This document shows, piece after piece, positions 1 through 12,125 of a stretch of 64,000 bases of DNA. Position numbers and translations under genes: made by a program. Location: the NCBI GenBank assembly GCA_032191485.1, contig JAVDOI010000126.1:214501-278500 (forward strand). The letters run 5' to 3'. Below the pieces are notes generated by a model. It was not told the origin of the DNA, did not search any database, and was given only the letters and a program-made list of their open reading frames with translations. Position 1 is the stretch's first letter. Every line of letters starts with the position of its first letter. Source of the DNA: Leptoclinus maculatus (taxonomy: Eukaryota; Chordata; Actinopteri; Perciformes; Stichaeidae).

Positions 1-202
1 GAAGGGCCCATTTTAGCATCACATATATTACATTATTGAATTGTGATGTTTAAATGCATTAATGTGTATCTGAATCTGAGGGTTATTAAATAAATGTAGT
101 GGAGTAAATAGTACAATATTATTGTGGAGTAGAAGTATAAAGTGGCAGAAAAGTAAAGTACAGGTTCCTCACATTTGTACCTGAGTACTGTGAGTGTAGT
201 GT

Positions 203-203
<1 letters not shown>

Positions 204-283
<80 letters not shown>
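204..283. repeat. (CA)n microsatellite, 40 units
   Basis: Uninterrupted dinucleotide tract of 80 bases. Open frames through it on either strand are artefacts of the repeat. Confidence 1.
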
Positions 284-285
<2 letters not shown>

Positions 286-1440
286 TAAACATGTAAGTGA
301 GTCTTACAAAAACACTGCTGTGATCTTCCTCCATAAAGAGACTTTAGTCCCTCTGTATCCTTCCCCTCTCACTTCTTCCTCCTCTCTGCTCCCCACACAC
401 AAAAAAAAACTTAATGAGGACTAAATTGGGGTAGTTTCCAGCGCCTACATAGATTTAAGTTGCCATGGAGACTTTGCAAAATAAGGGCCGGGCTTAGTTA
501 ACTGCTCTCCTAATGTTACAGCAATCATCTTGGCTGTAATGAAAAGCAGCATGCGAGAAAAAGAAAAACCTCTCTCAGCTCTTTACAGTCTTAGTTTTAT
601 AGTTTTCATTGCAGTAACAAATGTGTTTAGACTCTAAACATGTTTTGAATGTATTTTACAAGCTTTTTTCTTCATGTAGCCGCTGCACAGATTGTGTCAA
701 AGTTGTTTAAATCAGAGCTGCAACACTGACTGCCAGTTGGTTTCGCAGAGGTCAGGTTGCTGAAAAAGTGAGAGAGCGGCACCTTCGGGATCCGTCCTGT
801 CGTCTGCAACAACGAAGTGATTCACCCCCCCCCCCCTTTTTGTTATCTGAAGGAGATGGAACCAATGGATGTCAGGAATCCGCTGAAGATGCCATTAGGC
901 TTTGATCCCACAGAGCTGCTTTTGGCCAACAGCCATAAAACGTGAGCTTGGACTTGAGAGCAAGTAGGGAAACGTGGGTTAGGAGGACAGTAGGGCCAAA
1001 AAAAAGTTAGGGAGGACAAAAAAGGAAGAGTGAGAGCTATTCCTCAGCTGTGACTGTTATCCTGTGAAGGCATGGAGTGAGACAGCATGGTTTTCATCAC
1101 AACACGCTGTGTTTGCTTAACAAGTTTACACTACAGCGGGTCGCTGATGAGCCTCTCTGGAGGGAGGCAGCGCTTCAGAGGACCGACGATCGGTGAGTCC
1201 GGTCAGGCGGAAGAAAAGCAATCTGGAGGACATCTACAAACACACAGAAATAAAGTAATGAAAGCCTTCCCTTCCTGTTAACTTTAATAATGTCTGACCG
1301 CTCAAAAAGTGCTGCCCCACTGCTGCATCTTTCAAGCAAAGGTCACGGGTTTATCACCCAGACTTTCAGACGCAGTAGACAAAAAGAAGGCTTCTCTTTT
1401 CTAGCCGGAAACCATCGCTTTTGCTGGTTTAAATAAATTC
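284..1440. other. No gene seen
   Basis: Anonymous sequence. It contains a run of Cs around 825-836 followed by a T run, and several A-rich patches. No convincing splice-bounded frame was seen. Confidence 0.5.
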
Positions 1441-1441
1441 T

Positions 1442-1680
1442 GGTCTAAATGGACCATAATTTACTAAATGAACATCATGCTGTATTGAAGAAGACTTGAA
1501 ACTAGAGATTGAGACCATAAACTCATGTTTACAATGTTTACTGAGGTAATAAATCAAGAGAGAAGTAGAGTCATTTTCTCATAGACTTCTATACAACCAG
1601 AGGAGTCGCCCCTGGTGGACATTAGAGAGAATGCAGCTTTAAGACTCTTCCGCATTGGCTTCACTCTTCAGAACCAGAGC
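1442..1680 (-). repeat. Dispersed family A, copy A1
   Basis: Reverse-oriented relative to copy A2: TAAATGGACCATAATTTAC at the left, GAGTCGCCCCTGGTGGACA near the right, then GCAGCTTTAAGAC and ATTGGCTTCACTCTTCAG. It lacks the AGGGCGGGGCTACAC half. Confidence 0.9.
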
Positions 1681-1689
1681 CTACGTGAG

Positions 1690-1925
1690 GCTTCAAAAGC
1701 GAGTGAATCCCATAGACCTCCATGTTAAAATGTTCAACTTTACAGCAGAAAAAAACATGTTTACAGCCTGATTGACGTTTTTTGTCTCTAGAGCTAATAT
1801 CTCCGTTCATGACAACTGTACGTGGGTGGAATTAAATCTCACCCATTTAAATTATACTAAGGCTTAAAGTTAGGCATAATTAAGGGCGTGGTCTTTTTGA
1901 GTGACAGGTGGGTGCCGTCACAGGT
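1690..1925. repeat. Probable dispersed repeat next to A1
   Basis: The segments AATCCCATAGACCTCCATG, AACATGTTTACAGCCTG and CATGACAACTGTACGTG, then GGCGTGGTC and GAGTGACAGGTGG, form a block I recognise from fish genomic DNA. Single copy here; identification is from memory. Confidence 0.4.
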
Positions 1926-2124
1926 ACCCCTGTACCCCCAGGTATCACATTCATAGTGACTTCCTGCTTTGCAATGAGCCGTATGTTTTTGCATGAATCG
2001 CTGGTTTTGATCTCAGTAGAGCGCCTCTATCTAAATCACAGGGTTGACTTGTATTACATAATGCTTTCATTTTTTTCACATATACAGGAAACATGCACAC
2101 TCTGTCATGCTCATATCTTAAAAC

Positions 2125-2128
<4 letters not shown>

Positions 2129-2172
<44 letters not shown>
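2129..2172. repeat. (GT)n microsatellite
   Basis: 44-base uninterrupted GT tract. Confidence 1.
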
Positions 2173-2173
<1 letters not shown>

Positions 2174-3694
2174 ATTTTAGCAACAGAGTGGAGCGATGAA
2201 AACATGCGGTCAAGCCTGCATACGCACGAGCAGTAAAAGACGGGCGTTTTTATGACGGGCGTTCTCATCCACACGGTCTGTTTTCAATGTGACAGCATCG
2301 GATCAAAGACCACCACACTAAAACACATGAAACTCTAGACTCTGATGCCAGTGACATGATCATAGTTTGACAAGGTATCAGGTGTCGTATGGGAGAGAGA
2401 AACGGAGAGTGATGTAACCAGCACAGCAACAGACCATTAATCACTGACGCCTTCAAAGCAGTCTCATGCCAAAAACACTGGATCCAAAGAGAAACCACAT
2501 ATAATAACGTTGTCCATATTGCAGGTTCAGCCTTTTATTGTCTATTATATTCTGTAGTTATGTTTCTGTAAAATTGTTGCACATGTTTTGAACTAAATCT
2601 TGAAGTTTGGGCAAAATAAAAAATGAATCAGTGTTTTAACTATCTTTAAGCATATATATTCAGTTTCTATCTAAGTTGACTGATTTTGGTGTTTAAAAAT
2701 GAATCTGTCTCTTAATATCACATCACATCAGCCGCCCTCATGTAAACTTGAAGTAGGGATGTTGAAGTTACATACAGTTATGATAATGTATCTTTTTATT
2801 CTTTATTTGTTGGTCTTTCTATTGAAGATGATGAATCCAACAGTTGGCGACAGCTTGACGTTAAAGCTTTGTCCATTGTAGAAGAAACAGAACAATGTAT
2901 AAATAAAGGCGGATTAAAAAAATATGTTTCCATCTTCACTATATTGATGCCAACAGTCAAGTGTAAAATCATTTCGCGCTCTTTTGGATTTTTGTTTGAA
3001 ATTCTTGCATTTCCACTTAAAACAGGTGGATTGAAACAAACCTAATCTTAACACTATGATACTTCGACAGTTTGCGGTGTTTGTGTTTTTTCTGTCTTAC
3101 CCACTGAACACTTCAGATTTCTCTTGTGCATCATTTCACAGTGCATTGTGGGATAGCTGGTGATAGCTGGTGATAGCTGGTGACCAGCCAAGGGAGGTGT
3201 CAAAAGTTGACAATGTTTTTCTTGATGCAAAAGTCGAGTGAGTGATGCAAGCTGGGTCAGGACGTTTAGTCTTTACCAGCTGTGGAGAAAACGTCTCGTT
3301 ATTGTAGTTTCTGTAATACCTCAATCCTTCACCTTCAAGACTACAGAAACTGCTGCACAGCATAAAGTTAAAGGCAGAATGAGAAAAAACAATGTACACA
3401 CATACAAAAATAATACCTCTCAACAATCACTTCTGACCCACTAGAGGTGTGTTGTGGTTTCTGTATCTGCAGACACGCTGCCTGTATGTTCTCTTTTCCT
3501 TTGGGACTAGGTTTCTGGGCGTCCACCTCCTATAAAAACGTAGCAACCAGGTGCCAAATCATGAGCACGCATCCAAGAGAAAACTACCAAACAGTGACGA
3601 AAGACCGCAAATACAGCGAGGCGAAACGTCAAGTGGACGAAAGCTTGAACACAGTGGGTTGCTTAATTTCGCAAGCAAGAAACTTGCGTGTTAG
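2173..3694. other. No gene seen; short 10-bp triplet at 3152-3181
   Basis: Anonymous sequence. The only structure is three copies of GATAGCTGGT at 3152-3181. Confidence 0.5.
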
Positions 3695-4238
3695 TAGGGC
3701 TGGGTATCGATACGCAATACCTTTAAGTATCTGCCGATGAAGTAGTGACCAAATGTTATAGTTAATACACAGCCTACATTATAGACTACATCACAGACTT
3801 CATGAAAAAAAGAGAATCTCATATTTCCTAGATCCTTTTTGTGCCCGAATCTAGAATAAATAAACCTATTTGTATAGTTTTTCTCACAACCAAACACCGC
3901 AAGCGTTTCTCAATTTAATGCGACGTGTAATTGGCTCACTACCACAGCAGCTACAACCCATACAGTCGGGATCGCCTGCTTTGCACACGGCTCTGAACAC
4001 AGAGATATCTGAGCCGGCAGCTACCGGTGCAAACAGCGCCAACAACAGCAACAGTGCTGACAGAACTTAACATTTACAACCTGGACAAGAGGGTGGCTGT
4101 GTCAGGGGACGGTGTTATCAGTGACTAGCTAGCCAGTGGGACACACTCACAACTTCCATTCACATGATGGGTATCGACTGAAGTACTCTATTGGTATCAG
4201 TATCACTTTAAGAGTACTGGCAATGGTAGCCAGCCCTA
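3695..4238. mobile_element. hAT-like MITE (non-autonomous)
   Basis: The termini TAGGGCTGG and CCAGCCCTA are inverted repeats, and the inner segments CTTTAAG/CTTTAA are also mirrored. It is flanked by imperfect 8-bp direct repeats CGTGTTAG (3687-3694) and CTCGTTAG (4239-4246), six of eight bases matching. An 8-bp duplication is the hAT signature. The 544-bp interior has no transposase; part of it (GAGCCGGCAGCTACCGGTGC onward) resembles 54739-54800. Confidence 0.7.
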
Positions 4239-4246
4239 CTCGTTAG

Positions 4247-6347
4247 CAGCTAGCTACTTGCTAGATTGTAAGTCTTGACATGCCCATAGCGTCACATGAG
4301 AAGTAGCACAGGTTTTTATGCTTCTTACCTAACAATGGTAATGATTAAGTTAAAAAAGCATCACTGCTCTTTTAATGTCAGATATGTGTAAAATCCAAAA
4401 CTTTCTATATCCAACATTTGTGAGACATTCTGAGTAAAATGTGCTAAAACTTAAGGAACATGAAGACCTTGTCATGTGTGAACTGCGCATGGCTCTCAGG
4501 CGCTGGAACCAATAACTGGGTCTTCCTTTTATGTTGGGTTTCCTTGTTTAAAAAGTTCTCAGCTCTCAGGACTCTACTCAGTATTTTCTTCTCCATCACA
4601 CATGTGATCCCTGCCAAGCTACATCAAGAGCGTGTGCATGTCTTCAGTTCCTGTGAGAAAGAACTGGAGAGAGAGGGAACAAGCATCTGGATCCACTCCA
4701 GTATTATCAACAAATAGCTGTTCAAAGCTAAAATGATCAAACAGTGACTCGTATGTCATATACGAACATGCTATTTGGTTGGATTCTCCATGCAAGCTTA
4801 AGCACACTGAGGCAAATCTCAACACCTAATATGTCTATTTGTCATATTCCAGTAACATTCAGCACTAATTTACTCAAGAAGTCGAGGATTTGTGGTCAGG
4901 GATTATGGCGAGCCACAAAGACAACCTCTGAAGCACCAGTGAACACGGGAGCAAAACGTTCTGGCTCTAAAGAAAGAGGAGACAGTTGGGGGTCCAAATT
5001 ATGGAGACCAATCCCGCAACCACAACAGGGCTCAAATTTCATAGGATGGCGCAAAGCTGCAGCAGCAGAAGCACTTGGAATTATTCTCCGAGGTTCAGTT
5101 AAAAAATACAGCCCAGTATAATGGCAGTTTGGGAATTAGTCACGAAATGCAATCTATTGGTCTTGTCTGCAGGGACACATGCCAATGAAAGGAGGAAATT
5201 AGGATCCTTATTCATGGACACACAAATTAAACACATCCACGAAGCAACAGTCAGAGCAAGTGATGTACTTTATAATATCCAAAAAGACGACTATTGGTGG
5301 GCAGAAGAACTGTTCGACTACAGGAACAAGACCAAGACAAAAACATTCCTAAAGTGTGTTTCACCGTCTTTCTGCAAATGTTAACAACAACCTCTTTTTC
5401 TTCCCTCTTCTGTTTTGAACAACTTTGTATGACGTCAATTCTGCAGCACCTGCAAGGAAAGTCTTCAACAAGATGTTTCACACTAGCTTTAGATATAGAC
5501 TTGGTCAGCACTAAAGGATGAAGTCATGGATGTCAACATGACACTCCCCTCACTCCCTCCAGCCTCACGTACAAACCTCAGCCCACAGCTGTCTGTTCTC
5601 TGGACGGATAACGAGCGGAGGTCACTCCAGCTTCGTTTTGTCAGGTTGTCAATAAGTCTGCTGGCCAATATTAATGTTTAACTGTAACTGCATCCCCACG
5701 GAGACCTGGAGTACAGAATTACCCAATCATTGTGGGGTACCCTGACACAAGGGTTTCAAGGGGGTTTTGTACGTGTTTGTGTTTGTGCAAGACCGAGAAT
5801 GCATGTGTGTCCTCGTGTGCATGGGGAAATCTCAGGTTACCCCTCATCATTCCACCGCGTTCTGCAACACATCACTGTCAAAGCGAATGTAGCCTCGTTC
5901 CAAATAGTTTATTTTGACAGGACCCACTTGAATATGATAGCATGGTTTTGTGTTGAGCGCCGCGCAGATATGTTCATGCTAAGAGCAGCCTGGTTGAAAT
6001 AAATGGACGACATGACTCATGTAGTTCTGTGTAGATAATATTAGTCTTATAAACAGACAGTGTGCAACTTTAACCAAGAATGACTCAATACTAGTACTCT
6101 TATCGCTACTGATTATTGGTTCAGTTCTTAATCGATACTCTTATCAGTTCTTTTTGATTAAATTGTGAGAAAAAAGACAATTAATTGAGAAAAGAATCAA
6201 CATTGTTTTATTATTTTATATGTAAATAAATAGTCTTTCTTGAGCAGCAAATACAAGAAGTTCTAAAATTCTTAAAATACGTTCTCAGCTAATCAATGAT
6301 CTCAGTGATTATCTTTCATTGATGATCCTGTTGTTCTGATCAAACTC
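4247..6347. other. No gene seen
   Basis: The 125-codon open frame at 4744-5121 has no recognisable motif and no splice context. From about 6090 the sequence has an old-repeat look (repeated TACTCTTATC). Confidence 0.5.
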
Positions 6348-6427
6348 CGTATGACATCACTACCGTATGACATCACTAACGTATGACATCACTACCGTAT
6401 GACATCACTAACGTATGACATCACCAC
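6348..6427. repeat. 16-bp tandem repeat, five units
   Basis: Five units of CGTATGACATCACTAC/A, strictly alternating C and A at the last base for the first four units, so it is also a 32-bp repeat. Each unit contains TGACATCA, one base from a CRE/ATF site. Confidence 0.95.
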
Positions 6428-7335
6428 CGTTACCTGACAGCTGCTGCTCCACAAACAGACTGATGTTCTGCTTGTTGCTCACATGTTGTGATGAACTTAC
6501 TTGTGAGGGTTTCATTGTGTTTGAGACGACCAGAGTTTTCCAATGTTTCCTTCTCTCTGATCCTGATGTGAGTCTCACGCTGTAGAGAGAGGAGACAAAG
6601 AGACAGAGATACAAAGACAATGAGACAAAGAGACAGAGAGAGGACGTTTGAGACGAGGACATCTCACTCCAGAACTTCTTAAAGTACCGATAGCAGAACC
6701 GTGAACTCCGGACCGCATTCGATATTGTTTTTGCCCCATCCTGTCATCACTTTCTCTGATTCTGAACCTGATTCTCTCCAAGGATCCAGTTCAGGACTTG
6801 TTGTCCTGGCGATGGATCCTTGTCTTCTGATACTTTACTAACAGTGACCCTCGTTGCAGTCCGTCTCTGGAGGCCTCACAGTGTTGTGGGAGTGGACGTG
6901 CAGCTCGACCCCGGAGCCGTCTTCTACAATAATCAACTTGAAGTTCAAAAGAGGTCATTTAGGCTGAAACACAACCCATGTCCTAAGTTAACACTACATC
7001 TGACAGCCAAAGTCATTACTGTGTTGTGGAAATACGTTTCTCTCTGTAACGGTTGTGCAACCCCAAGAACATTCTTCACTAATGAAGATGTAATTGAAGC
7101 CTGGCAGTGATTTCTTAGCTTCTCCAGAGACCTCGGGTTATGGAAGTCAACAATCTGCCTCGACCCTTAAAGATGACATATTATGAAGTGACAAAAGACC
7201 TCCAATTTACGGAAAATCCTCTCTTTTTCTTCTGCTCCGTCTATCAGAACACATGTGTGACAACGAGCAAGTCCAAACCTTATGCTGGATGTGGGGTTCA
7301 TGTGCTCTCTCCACCTCCGGCGAATGGGAAGCTGC
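6428..7335. other. No gene seen; GA-rich patch
   Basis: Contains imperfect AGAGACAAAGAGACAG repeats around 6580-6650 and, near 7166, GATGACATATTATGAAGTG, reminiscent of a fish dispersed repeat. No supported gene. Confidence 0.45.
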
Positions 7336-7462
7336 CCACTTGTTCCAATGGTCCATTATTGGGAAACCCCAAACGCCCCATTGGACCGAAAGCCCATTTC
7401 TCCGACGGGTCATTATCTGGAAAACAAACGACATTGTTCTGAAGATCCATTGCTCCGAAAAT
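7336..7462. repeat. Degenerate CCATT-nnn-CCGAA periodic repeat
   Basis: A motif close to CCATTG-N-TCCGAAA recurs every 16-22 bases (CCCACTTGTTCCAATGG, CCCATTGGACCGAAAG, CCCATTTCTCCGACGG, GTCATTATCTGGAAAA, ACATTGTTCTGAAGA, CCATTGCTCCGAAAAT). The spacing is irregular, so it is an old array. Confidence 0.65.
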
Positions 7463-9360
7463 ACACACTCTCTGTCCAACAAACAAAAGAACATGGCTAA
7501 ATATTATACAGACCAGTAAGTGTCAGTGGTCTGAAGTTACTAATATGTGGACATTATACATCATACAAACTCTGATGCGCACTACATTTTGGGAAGGGCT
7601 CTCTAATACAAATTCAGTGCATTTCTTCAGTAAAGGCAGAGCATATACCTTCTCCATGGAAGTTAATGATACACAGGTGGCTTTCAAATTCATATCCAAC
7701 CTCCTGTCCTTGTTGCCAAATATGTCTGTGGAACATGTTTGACTGCACGTTATGTGTGGACGTTAATGCGAAGATGTTACTTTTGAAGGATGTTTTCTTG
7801 GATGGAGAAGCAGTGACGCAATGCCAAGAGACAAAGCCTTGAATATGGAAAGTCGTCCACCATGAAATGCTGTTGTCAACTAGAATTTGATTGATATGAA
7901 AGTGAAAAAATAACCAACTCGAAAGCTCATTTATTGTAGCAGTAAAAAGGCCAATCAGACGTCACATTAAAGCCAATCATATGTCAAATTAAATCAAAGA
8001 ACAATTGCGGTGATTGGCAACAAACAAAATCAAACAATTTGGCACAAAAAGGATCGTTTGCATGTATCCTTTGACTGGAGAAGTTTTGACTTTATACTGG
8101 GTTTGGATCCCCAGCCCTACTCCTGCTCTGCTGTAACCTCCTCCCATCAACTGATGTTCCCCGCTCACCTGTTTCCATTTTTCTCTTCTTCTGGCTGAAA
8201 GACCATTATTTGTTTGATTAATTCTGAATTGATGTCTGATAAACTGTATATCAGATTTTGGGGTATGAATGTCAGGACAGCAACATTTTCTTGTATATCA
8301 TTTCCAGTTTGTTCTTGTGTCTGTTAATACTCAGTACAACACAGTTGGATTTGGTTTCTAACACTTTCCTCATCTGCCTCTCAGTCATGAGAAGGCTAGT
8401 GTCTCTGGAACAAACCGTGAGAATCTATTTTCCTCTGGAAACAGCTTTCACACCCATATACAGTCGATTAGCTTCCATCCATCGCTGTCCACTGTTCGTC
8501 ACTCTGACACAAGTGGAAATAACTCTGCCATGAATGTCTGTTTAATGAAATACAGTGTTAAAAGCATTATCTAAACATGTCTGAAATTGTGCTCCTTTTG
8601 CCAAAGTTACAAAACCCAAAAAATGAGAATAGCATGAAGTGTTTCATTGGGCTTTCATCCAAAGCACCTCACATACCTTTTGAGTGCATTTCTCTTCAGA
8701 ATAGGTGCTTGCCTGCACAAATGAAACACCCTTTGTCATGTGAAAATAGGTAATCAAAAAATAGAGGGGATACTAGAGGAGTGGAGGAGCTGGGAACAAG
8801 CACTGAGTGTTCAGTTACACGTTTTATATCAGGTGAGCAGTTGAGCCGACGCAGGTTTGGTGTCTGTGAAAGGACTGAGACGAGATGAGGATTAAAATAA
8901 CCCACCTCTCACCCAGGACGTAAACCAGGCCTGAACCAGTATTTGTTCTGTGTGAAGTAAAGCCACAGAAATGCCTGTGCAAGTGCCATTTTAAACATCT
9001 GGTGCTGCCCGCCTGTATGATATCATCCAACATTCACCCATATAAGTGTAACTCGATGAAGAGAACTCAGCTCCATTAAGACAATGCAGGGAAACAATGT
9101 AGCCTCGCTCATCAGCAAAGGTAAGATGAGTCCTTTGAGCTGACTTGGATGTTGATCCCCTTTCAGTTTGATATACATCAGCCACCAACAAAAAAACTTT
9201 TTATATATTCTCAGCTTTCAATTGGTTTACAGTGGATGCTGTATTTTGATGGAAGAGGGCAACCACATTATTAATTAAATTAACTTATAGGTGGGTATGA
9301 AGGTCTGAAGCACCTAACTACCTGTGTTAAAATCAAGCAGCAACTTCAAGTTCTAGTGTC
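7463..9360. other. No gene seen
   Basis: Anonymous AT-rich sequence; short open frames only. Unclassified. Confidence 0.5.
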
Positions 9361-9759
9361 TTAAAGCTGCATTCTCTATAATGTCCACCAGGGGGCGACT
9401 CCTCTGGTTGTATAGAAGTCTATGAGAAAATGACTCTACTTCTCTCTTGATTTATTACCTCAGTAAACATTGTAAACATGAGTTTATGGTCTCAATCTCT
9501 AGTTTCAAGTCTTCTTCAATACAGCATGATGTTCATTTAGTAAATTATGGTCCATTTAGAGTCAAACAGACCATAAAGCAGGGTATGATTTAGGGCGGGG
9601 CTACACAGTGATTGACAGGTCTCTACCAGAGACGTATACGGCGTCTCTACGTCACTGCTCTGAAGTCCAGATATGGTTACTTCATGTTGCAGAAACTTGA
9701 GGCTTCAAAACAAACCAAGGGTTGACGTAACGATGACTACGTCCACATATATGCAGTGT
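9361..9759 (+). repeat. Dispersed family A, copy A2
   Basis: Near full length: GCTGCATTCTCTATAATGTC, GGGGGCGACTCCTCTGG, CAGTAAACATTGTAAACATG, AGGGCGGGGCTACACAGTG, GACAGGTCTCTACCAGAGAC, GGCGTCTCTACGTCACTG, ending ACTACGTCCACATATATG. Belongs with A3 to a subgroup having CTCTACCAGAGAC where A5, A7 and A8 have GGCGTTGTC. Confidence 0.9.
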
Positions 9760-10259
9760 ACGGTTAAATGTAGCTCAAGCGCAAGTTCAGTCAGGTAGAC
9801 ACGCATGCATAGTCTCTGTCTCTCCTCTCTTTGTGATTATTCTATCAGCTGATTGGGGGCGTGCACTTTTAAGTAACCAACCAGATTCGGCACACCGGTT
9901 CCTGAAGCCAATCATATCGTTGCTGTCAAAACTTTAAAAGTGTCCTCCTCTCTGCTGCTGTCAGTTGTCATTTCAGCGAAGCAGACGCGACCCTCCTCCA
10001 CCCCAGTCACCTCCAGTCAGCATCATAGTTATGCTCCTGATTCATCATCAGATGGCAGCACTCCTTTCACCACCACCACCACCACCAGTGTCTGGACTCC
10101 AGGGGGGATTAGGCCTGATGGACCTCAGTATCCCTGCCTCGGTGATAGTACTTCAGCATGGAGTCCAATCGCCAAAGACTTTGCACTTTTCATATTTGAT
10201 GCCTGTGCAATAAATCATTGTTATAAAACAAGTCTCTCCTGATTGAAATGTCCACATTT
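9760..10259. other. No gene supported
   Basis: The region around 9950-10220 has overlapping plus-strand frames rich in Ser/Thr/Pro because of (CCA)n at 10066-10088. It may be an old repeat; the frames are not recognised. Confidence 0.4.
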
Positions 10260-10440
10260 CTAAATGGAGTCTGGCACAATGTTAGTTTTTGTCAGTTCTA
10301 CGGTTTACTTATTTATTTACTGTTTGATTACTGATTCATTGTTATTGTTTTTAGAAATGTTTTATTGACGCCTCTTGTTGTTGCACTATCCCCTCCGCTG
10401 TTTAAATATCCATGCTGTGGGACTAATAAAGGATAGTAAG
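10260..10440 (+). mobile_element. LINE 3'-end-like tail
   Basis: A T-rich stretch, then GTTGTTGCACTATCCCC and GCTGTGGGACTAATAAAGGA. The ending GGGACTAATAAAGG followed by a short simple repeat resembles the 3' termini of fish L2/CR1-like LINEs. No coding remnant. Confidence 0.45.
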
Positions 10441-11517
10441 TAGAGAAGAGATATACTTAAATAGCGTATTTAACGTCACGGTCAACATTTGAACACGTGG
10501 TTAACGTTGTGAATCGGTGGCGGTTAGGTTTCGGCAACAAAGGCTTCTTAGACGGTACATACTATATCACTCACATCTTAACCGCAATCACAAGTAGTAA
10601 TAGTAAAAATGTTGTGTCAATACAGGAACGCTCATACAAAGACTTATATCTATTTGTCTTTTGCGATAATGCATAGTGGGATGCATCCATACACACCTAC
10701 ACCCGGGACCCTGATTTGTTCCACTGTGTAGACTTGTTTTTTCTCAGATCAGTGTTAAGCGTGCCTATTTATTTTCCAACAATCAATACTGCATTGTCTA
10801 ATCTCTGGTTAGTGGCGATCCATTACAGTTTATAGACTAGCGAACCACTAAAGAAACACAAACACAGAAACACATCACCAATCATTATTGACCCTAGATC
10901 ATTCAAGTGTTAAGATGGCCCAACCATTTGCATTTCCAGACTGGAAACCTGCCTTTAACAACATTGGTGGCCGAGTTGGACATCCATTAGACGGCCTTCA
11001 TTGACAGCTCCAAGCCTCTAATCCATCAGCTTCATTGACTGTAATGTGGAAATACCTCCACGAAGGGCACTCTGGGGTAGTTTATCAGACTTCTCTTAGG
11101 CTGTAGAGACATGAGCAATGATTCAAGTCCTGCTACTTTAATACCATTATAGTAGAGGCTGACTAAAAGCAGCATGTGATTACATAAAGGCTTTTAATGT
11201 ACAATGTGGAGTAATTATTTTTCTCTAATGGATGGAAAATGGAGTTAGATTGGAGAAAGGTTGTTACTCTTTAAGGTTGTGGCTGCCTAAAGCTAAATCG
11301 TGGTATATTTTAACCTGGCATATTTCCCATTAATGTGGCCACTGTGACTGTATGGGTCATGCTAACTTTGCACTTGCCACTAGTATAAAGTCAGTGAGAT
11401 TCTGCTTAAAGTGGGCGGGAAGGTTGGTGGATAGGTCAAACAAACACAGGACTTTCATCCAGGAGAGCGCTGTTTAGGTCCTCTGCAAAACTTTAAAATA
11501 AACGCTGACAACGGAGG
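10441..11517. other. No gene seen
   Basis: Anonymous sequence without recognisable structure. Confidence 0.5.
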
Positions 11518-11751
11518 CTACAGTGATTGACAGGTCTCTACCAGAGACATAAACGGCGTCTCTACGTCACTCCTCCTCAGTCCATATATGGTCACTTCCT
11601 GTTCATTGGTTGCGAAAAACAACATGGCAATGTCCGTAATCCAAGATGGCGATGGCGAAATCGCCGAACTCAAGAGGCCTCAAAACGGCAGTCCACAAAC
11701 CAATGAGTGACGTAACGTTGACTACGTCCACTTCTTATATACAGTCTATGG
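11518..11751 (+). repeat. Dispersed family A, copy A3 (right half only)
   Basis: Starts at CAGTGATTGACAGGTCTC and runs through GGCGTCTCTACGTCACTCC to ACTACGTCCACTTCTTATA and CAGTCTATGG. It lacks the left half and contains CCAAGATGGCGATGG, like AAAGATGGCGCCGG in A8. Confidence 0.85.
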
Positions 11752-11778
11752 ATGCTAGTCACGTGACTCGGATTCGCT

Positions 11779-12018
11779 AAATGGTAAATGGACTTGTACA
11801 ACACCTTTCTAGTCTTCCGACCACTCAAAGTGCTTTAACGCTACATGCCATTCACCATTCACACCCATTCATACACTGATGGCAGGGGCTACTAGGCCCC
11901 ATACCCCACTATGAGAGCAATCTAGGGTTAAGTGTCTTGGCCATAGACACATCAACATTGGATCGAACCGCTGATCTTCTGATTAGAAGACGACACATTC
12001 TACCTCTGAGCCACAGCC
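11779..12018 (-). mobile_element. tRNA-derived SINE, reverse orientation
   Basis: Read on the minus strand, it begins with GCTGTGGCTCAGAGGTAG (box A-like TGGCTCAGAGG), has CGTCTTCTAATCAGAAG in the anticodon-arm position (anticodon TCT, Arg-like) and then GCGGTTCGATCC (box B). The body carries AGTGTCTATGGCCAAGACAC and ends with CACTTTGAGTGGTCGGAAG and CCATTTACCATTT. I recognise this family from fish. A second, more decayed copy is at 21431-21610. Confidence 0.8.
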
Positions 12019-12044
12019 CTGTTAGAAAATAAAGTTAACATCAA

Positions 12045-12125
12045 CCATGCTCTTTTCCTAAAGTGTTTTTTTTGCCAAAACCTAACTTCTTGTGAAGACG
12101 GAAGTTAATTTTAACAGGACACTAT
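12045..12125 (+). repeat. Dispersed family B, partial copy
   Basis: CTCTTTTCCTAAAG, then CCAAAACCTAACTTC and TTGTGAAGACGGAAGTTAA match the core of the family B copies at 22658-22770 and 25640-25700. Confidence 0.7.

Noticed and set aside
33..334. Open frames of Cys-Val or His-Thr repeats over the (CA)n tract (and similar ones at the other GT/CA tracts)
   Set aside because: They are direct translations of dinucleotide repeats with no coding context.
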